This document shows, one piece after another, positions 59,901-62,852 of a DNA stretch of 62,852 nucleotides. The first letter of the stretch is position 1. The number at the start of each line of letters is the position of its first letter. A program made the position numbers and the translations under genes. The notes beneath the pieces were generated by a model that saw only the letters and a list, made by a program, of their open reading frames with translations, made no database searches and was not told the origin of the DNA. The stretch is taken from positions 362,027 to 424,878 of the forward strand of contig LSYV01000031.1 of NCBI GenBank assembly GCA_001584585.1. The letters run 5' to 3'. The stretch comes from Gonium pectorale. Taxonomy: Eukaryota; Chlorophyta; Chlorophyceae; Chlamydomonadales; Volvocaceae.

Positions 59901-60376
59901 GCAGGACCTATCCGACCCTGACGAAAGGCATCCGAGGCCCCAGCCTCTCAATCGCAGCTTTGAGGCCCGCAGCCATACCCCAGGCAATACACGCCGCCCC
60001 GCACAGGCGGCACTCCCCCTCCCCATCCCGGGCCCAATGCGGCATGTTGCAGCCCTTCCGCACCTCCTCCACGCCGTTCATGGCCAGCCATTCCAGCGCG
60101 TACTCGATCATCGGCACGTTCACGAGCGGCAGCAGCGCCTTTGGCCGCTCGACCGTGATTGGCCGAAATCGCTGCAATCAAGCGCATGGAATCGCACTTC
60201 TCAGGGCAATAAGCAGTGCGAGCCGAAAATGCAACACACTGCTGCCGCAGACACTGTCAATGCAATTCAATCAATGGTAGACATACCTGTGTGAAGCTAT
60301 CCGCTAAAAGCACAGCAGAGAGGACGGTGCGCGCCTCAACGCGCTCGCCGCCACCTCCGCCGCGTTTGGGCGCCAT
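50951..60376 (-). CDS. EIF2B5: eIF2B epsilon subunit (guanine-nucleotide exchange factor), 18 exons
   Basis: Catalytic subunit of eIF2B, which exchanges GDP for GTP on eIF2 in translation initiation. Exons: 60287-60376, 60064-60171, 58830-58913, 58136-58324, 57679-57762, 57145-57237, 56540-56623, 55839-56062, 55339-55436, 54839-54942, 54197-54361, 53636-53846, 52930-53014, 52432-52663, 52082-52232, 51802-51917, 51416-51544, 50951-51097 (797 residues, all phases close). Nucleotidyltransferase-like domain in exons 1-8 (AVLLADSFTQRFRPITVERP, ALLPLVNVPMIEYALEWL, FVFCCAHADLIKRYL, DTHIAICSPEVLMLFSDNFD). Left-handed beta-helix repeats in exons 9-11 (VVQSVIGRNVRIGRNVDIVG, AIISYGCVVDAKHVV). Acidic poly-Asp linker in exon 12. 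C-terminal W2/HEAT domain in exons 14-18 (WRREVEETFLRCIKMRFDV, NVVIELNGLKIAEDRTFADC) with an acidic end (REDDEEDEDEDD). ATG 60376 opens MAPKRGGGGG and joins directly to the conserved N-terminus. Confidence 0.96.
55022..55109. repeat. repeated 26-bp unit in an eIF2B-epsilon intron
   Basis: GCAGCTTCCGGCGCGAGACT (from 55022) recurs with few changes from 55084, 62 bases later, in the intron between exons 9 and 10. Confidence 0.7.
57625..57660. repeat. three tandem 12-bp units (CCGATTCCGTCC)
   Basis: Units 57625-57636, 57637-57648 and 57649-57660, the last with one change. They lie just inside the intron that follows exon 5 of eIF2B-epsilon. Confidence 0.9.
58949..59139. repeat. compound tandem repeat in eIF2B-epsilon intron 2
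   Basis: A roughly 63-bp unit starting GGGACACCGGGATGGGCGGC occurs at 58949-59011 and 59076-59139. Between them sit three 14-bp units (GGGGCGACGTGCTA type) at 59034-59075. Confidence 0.85.
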
Positions 60377-61100
60377 CTTATATCGTTAGTGTCACAGCAG
60401 GTGCCGCTACTGACTCAAGCGTGTTTCCAGTCGCCTTGTCGTTCGCGAGCGCACCACCTCGCGATGGCCTCCTGTAAGGCCAAATCGGCGTAGGAATATC
60501 TCCCCGCCTCACAGCGTGTAATCTAGGTATGCAAACAGAGATATGGTAAGAAAAACAGGAGTACATGCACACGCCGTACACTACGTGCATGGTGAGCGAG
60601 CGCATGGGCTGGGGGTTCCCATTGCAGGACCCTGATCACCGCTGAGGAGTGTATGCTGAGGGTTCTCTGGGCATAAGCCGTCTGTCGCATGTCATAGGGC
60701 AAGTAGTGCCACCTGTACGGACATACCGAGAGTTACCTGCAAGGCGGGTTAATACAAAGCAAGGTGGGCGAGGGTGGCCATGGAGTGCGCAGACGGGCCC
60801 TCCCGTCTCGTCTGTACATATTCGCCACCTGTTGTCCGTGTCCACTATTGACGCCGTAAAAGCGTGGGCCCAGTGACCTCAGACAGCCCCACCCATGGAG
60901 AGCGCTGTGATGAAGCTAGCGGAGCCCCAAGCGAAGCCCAGCACTATCTTCCGAGCAATACGCACGATGTATTCAGCGCATCCGATGTCACTTGCGTTGC
61001 GCAGCTGGGGGCCTGGGTGCAAATTGGTGCGCATGAGACGAAGGGTGGAGCTTAGAGCTGGTAAGGAAGACGTGGTGGGCCTTGTTGGCCATGGTTACAG
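60377..61100. other. divergent spacer between eIF2B-epsilon and the methyltransferase-like ORF
   Basis: Upstream of both flanking genes, so it should hold the eIF2B-epsilon promoter. No coding exon recognised. ATG 61101 is preceded by an untranslated-looking stretch with several out-of-frame ATGs. Confidence 0.4.
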
Positions 61101-62474
61101 ATGGATTACAGGGTTTCCGGTGTGCTGCGCCGTCCAGGCATTGAACCTACGATTCCTGTGCAGTCAACATCCCCACGCACAGTGTCGTACGATAGTACGT
61201 GCAACGACACAGTTGATCCGGCTGGGCGCCTCACTACCCCTGGGTCAGCCATGCGCGAGTATACACTGCAATGCGTTGCACGAGCCAACCCCGAACTTCG
61301 CGCGCCGGTCAGGCCAGGCATAAGCTTCGTGTCAGAGTCTCCAGACTTCGCCGGCGTCCGGCCCGTCGCCACCGTTGACTCACACCCACTTGGGTTGGAC
61401 TGGTACGCCGAGCCCTGGAAGGGATACACTGTGTTGGAACTGTACGGCGGCGCGTGCACCGGTCTCGAGGCTTGCCTTCGCGCCGGATACAAGGTCAATC
61501 GTTACCTCTACGTCGATCCCATGACCGCTTCATATAGTGTCGCGCAACAACGCCTACGGCATCTGTGCCACCGTTTTCCTGTACAACTGGAACCCTCCGC
61601 CGTCAGCCGTGCGTTTAGCACCTTGCCCCAACAGCCTGAAGCCATCGGCACTAAAGAGCTGCTGGAAGCAGGGGCTCTTGACGGTTCACGGTGGCTAGTG
61701 TTAGGTCACTGGTTAGGCGGGCCGGCAGCGCCACCTGAAGGCACGGACCTCGCGCTCGCTGGCAAGCACGCAGACCCGCTGAAACATGCGGTCAGGGTTA
61801 TCGGAACGCTGCAGCAGTTGCAGGCGTACGACGCTGCTCTGCTTCCTGGCTACGTTTTGGTTAGTAACTGCGTTCCGGTGTCGGTCCCTGAAAAACCGGA
61901 ACATACCCGCCTGCAGAAGGCGGTGGACGGTCTCCTGGGCCCGTCCGTAGTTTTCGATGCGGTACAATTCGGCAGTCAGGTCCACGCGGTGAGGCGCGCC
62001 TGGACCAACCTGGCCAGCGCGTCCGATCTTGCCGCGTCCATTCGCGAGTTTCACCCGCCGGAGCCCCGTTGGTTGCACGAGCTCTGTCGCGAGCATGCCC
62101 CGTCATTGAAGGTCCCCATCCCCGCCGCGGACGACGCGTGCCCTTGTTACAAGATCAACACCCGCGGCTCCCCGCCGTATGCCTTGCCCGAGCTATCGCT
62201 TCTCAAGCATGGTCAGGTCCGCCCGGTACCTACGTCCGGCATGCTCTTTGACAGCGTCGAGAGACATTACGTCCACGTTCCACCAACTCTCCGAGAAGTC
62301 CTGTTGGGTTTGCGGCCTACCGACACGGCTGGTACTGACGTCGCCGACTCCGCACGCCACGAGGTCCGGGCGAAAGAGTGGTGTCGCAGCAGCAGCACTG
62401 CGCGCGACGCATGCACCGCAACAAAGGCGGCTGAACTGCAAGAGAACGACGACCAGGCTGCCAGAGCACACTAG
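61101..62474 (+). CDS. retroelement-type cytosine-5 methyltransferase-like protein, probably inactive
   Basis: Single open frame of 457 residues with no evident intron. VLELYGGACTGLEACLRAGY (about residues 110-130) followed by RYLYVDP resembles SAM-binding motif I of C5-cytosine methyltransferases. FDAVQFGSQVHAVRRAWTNL resembles the later FGS..R.R..W.NL block. The end (SGMLFDSVERHYVHVPPTLR, then EVLLGLRP) resembles the motif IX-X end of methyltransferases carried by algal retroelements, as I recall that family. Where the catalytic PCQ loop and ENV motif are expected the sequence reads GHWLGGPAAPPEG and LVSNCVPVS, so the nucleophilic Cys and the Glu are not recognisable. No reverse transcriptase, integrase or LTR was seen before the window ends, so this is a fragment, a domesticated copy, or an element continuing to the right. 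Confidence 0.6.
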   Translation: MDYRVSGVLRRPGIEPTIPVQSTSPRTVSYDSTCNDTVDPAGRLTTPGSAMREYTLQCVARANPELRAPVRPGISFVSESPDFAGVRPVATVDSHPLGLDWYAEPWKGYTVLELYGGACTGLEACLRAGYKVNRYLYVDPMTASYSVAQQRLRHLCHRFPVQLEPSAVSRAFSTLPQQPEAIGTKELLEAGALDGSRWLVLGHWLGGPAAPPEGTDLALAGKHADPLKHAVRVIGTLQQLQAYDAALLPGYVLVSNCVPVSVPEKPEHTRLQKAVDGLLGPSVVFDAVQFGSQVHAVRRAWTNLASASDLAASIREFHPPEPRWLHELCREHAPSLKVPIPAADDACPCYKINTRGSPPYALPELSLLKHGQVRPVPTSGMLFDSVERHYVHVPPTLREVLLGLRPTDTAGTDVADSARHEVRAKEWCRSSSTARDACTATKAAELQENDDQAARAH

Positions 62475-62852
62475 GAGCGAGCGAACCAAGCTGACTGCGC
62501 GGCCATCTAGGGCGCCACGACCAGTGTAACGTTACATGGTAACCACGAGCGTAGGGAGCCTTACGATTCCGGCGCACGCGAGAGAGGGAGGGGAGAGAGA
62601 GAGGAGAAGTGGAAGGACGGGGCACATCGCACGACCAGCAGGCATACCTCATGCCGTACAAGCTCCGGAACCCGCACATACCCAGGCACGGCGGTACTAC
62701 ATCAAGGAACCTATTATCTTCCGACAACAGCACCGCTAGCACAGGCCCCGCCAACTTCCGTGGGAGCAGGACGTGGCAGGCGCGGTTACCGCGCGGCCCG
62801 CATCCAGGGAGTCCCTAGTCGCCCTGCCAGCTCTTCCGGACCCTCAGCAGGC
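62475..62852. other. 3' flank of the methyltransferase-like ORF
   Basis: Contains a purine-rich tract (GAGAGAGGGAGGGGAGAGAG at about 62580-62599) and nothing else recognised. The window ends here. Confidence 0.4.

Overview
The window is nuclear DNA of a green alga, most probably a chlamydomonadalean (volvocine-type) species. The evidence is high GC content, genes cut into many short exons by canonical GT-AG introns, long Ala/Gly/Gln/Pro/His/Arg-Ser tracts in proteins, and TGTAA (the chlorophyte poly-A signal) downstream of several genes. No prokaryotic gene layout, tRNA, rRNA or CRISPR array was seen. Exon boundaries below were worked out by hand from splice sites, reading phase and family motifs. 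For the five fully modelled genes and the third SET paralog, the exon lengths sum to an exact multiple of three.

Layout, left to right. A protein phosphatase 2C gene (+, 2100-5001, 6 exons) is followed by a GT60-type (Skp1 GlcNAc-transferase-like) glycosyltransferase with an N-terminal membrane anchor (+, 7882-11450, 10 exons). Next come two decayed loci on the minus strand: a relic resembling the last exon of the SET genes further right (about 13280-13720), and a P-loop NTPase plus restriction-endonuclease-fold gene of the Crinkler/CR type carrying at least one clear frameshift (14256 to about 17400).

The centre, 20134-49438, is a head-to-tail tandem array of three large paralogs on the minus strand, here called SET-A, SET-B and SET-C (2012, 2261 and about 2591 residues). 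Each has the same architecture: three divergent beta-rich modules of unknown family, acidic or Gly-rich linkers, a conserved pre-SET segment, an unusual SET domain (LVNDPR where NHS is usual, and a conserved DYG), an Arg-Ser-rich region, a C-terminal globular module split over three small exons, and a Pro/Ala-rich (also His/Tyr-rich in A and B) last exon. Intron positions and phases are the same in all three. The first TGTAA lies 1.07-1.22 kb after each stop codon. I cannot name the non-SET modules, and this array is the best candidate for an undescribed system.

Right of the array, also on the minus strand, lies a complete 18-exon gene for the epsilon subunit of translation initiation factor eIF2B (50951-60376, 797 residues). 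The window ends with a plus-strand ORF (61101-62474) resembling the cytosine methyltransferase domain carried by algal retroelements, but without recognisable catalytic PC and ENV motifs.

The PP2C, GT60 and eIF2B genes look like single-copy housekeeping genes and show no functional link with one another. The SET array, its relic, the CR-type pseudogene and the methyltransferase ORF are the accessory or fast-evolving part.
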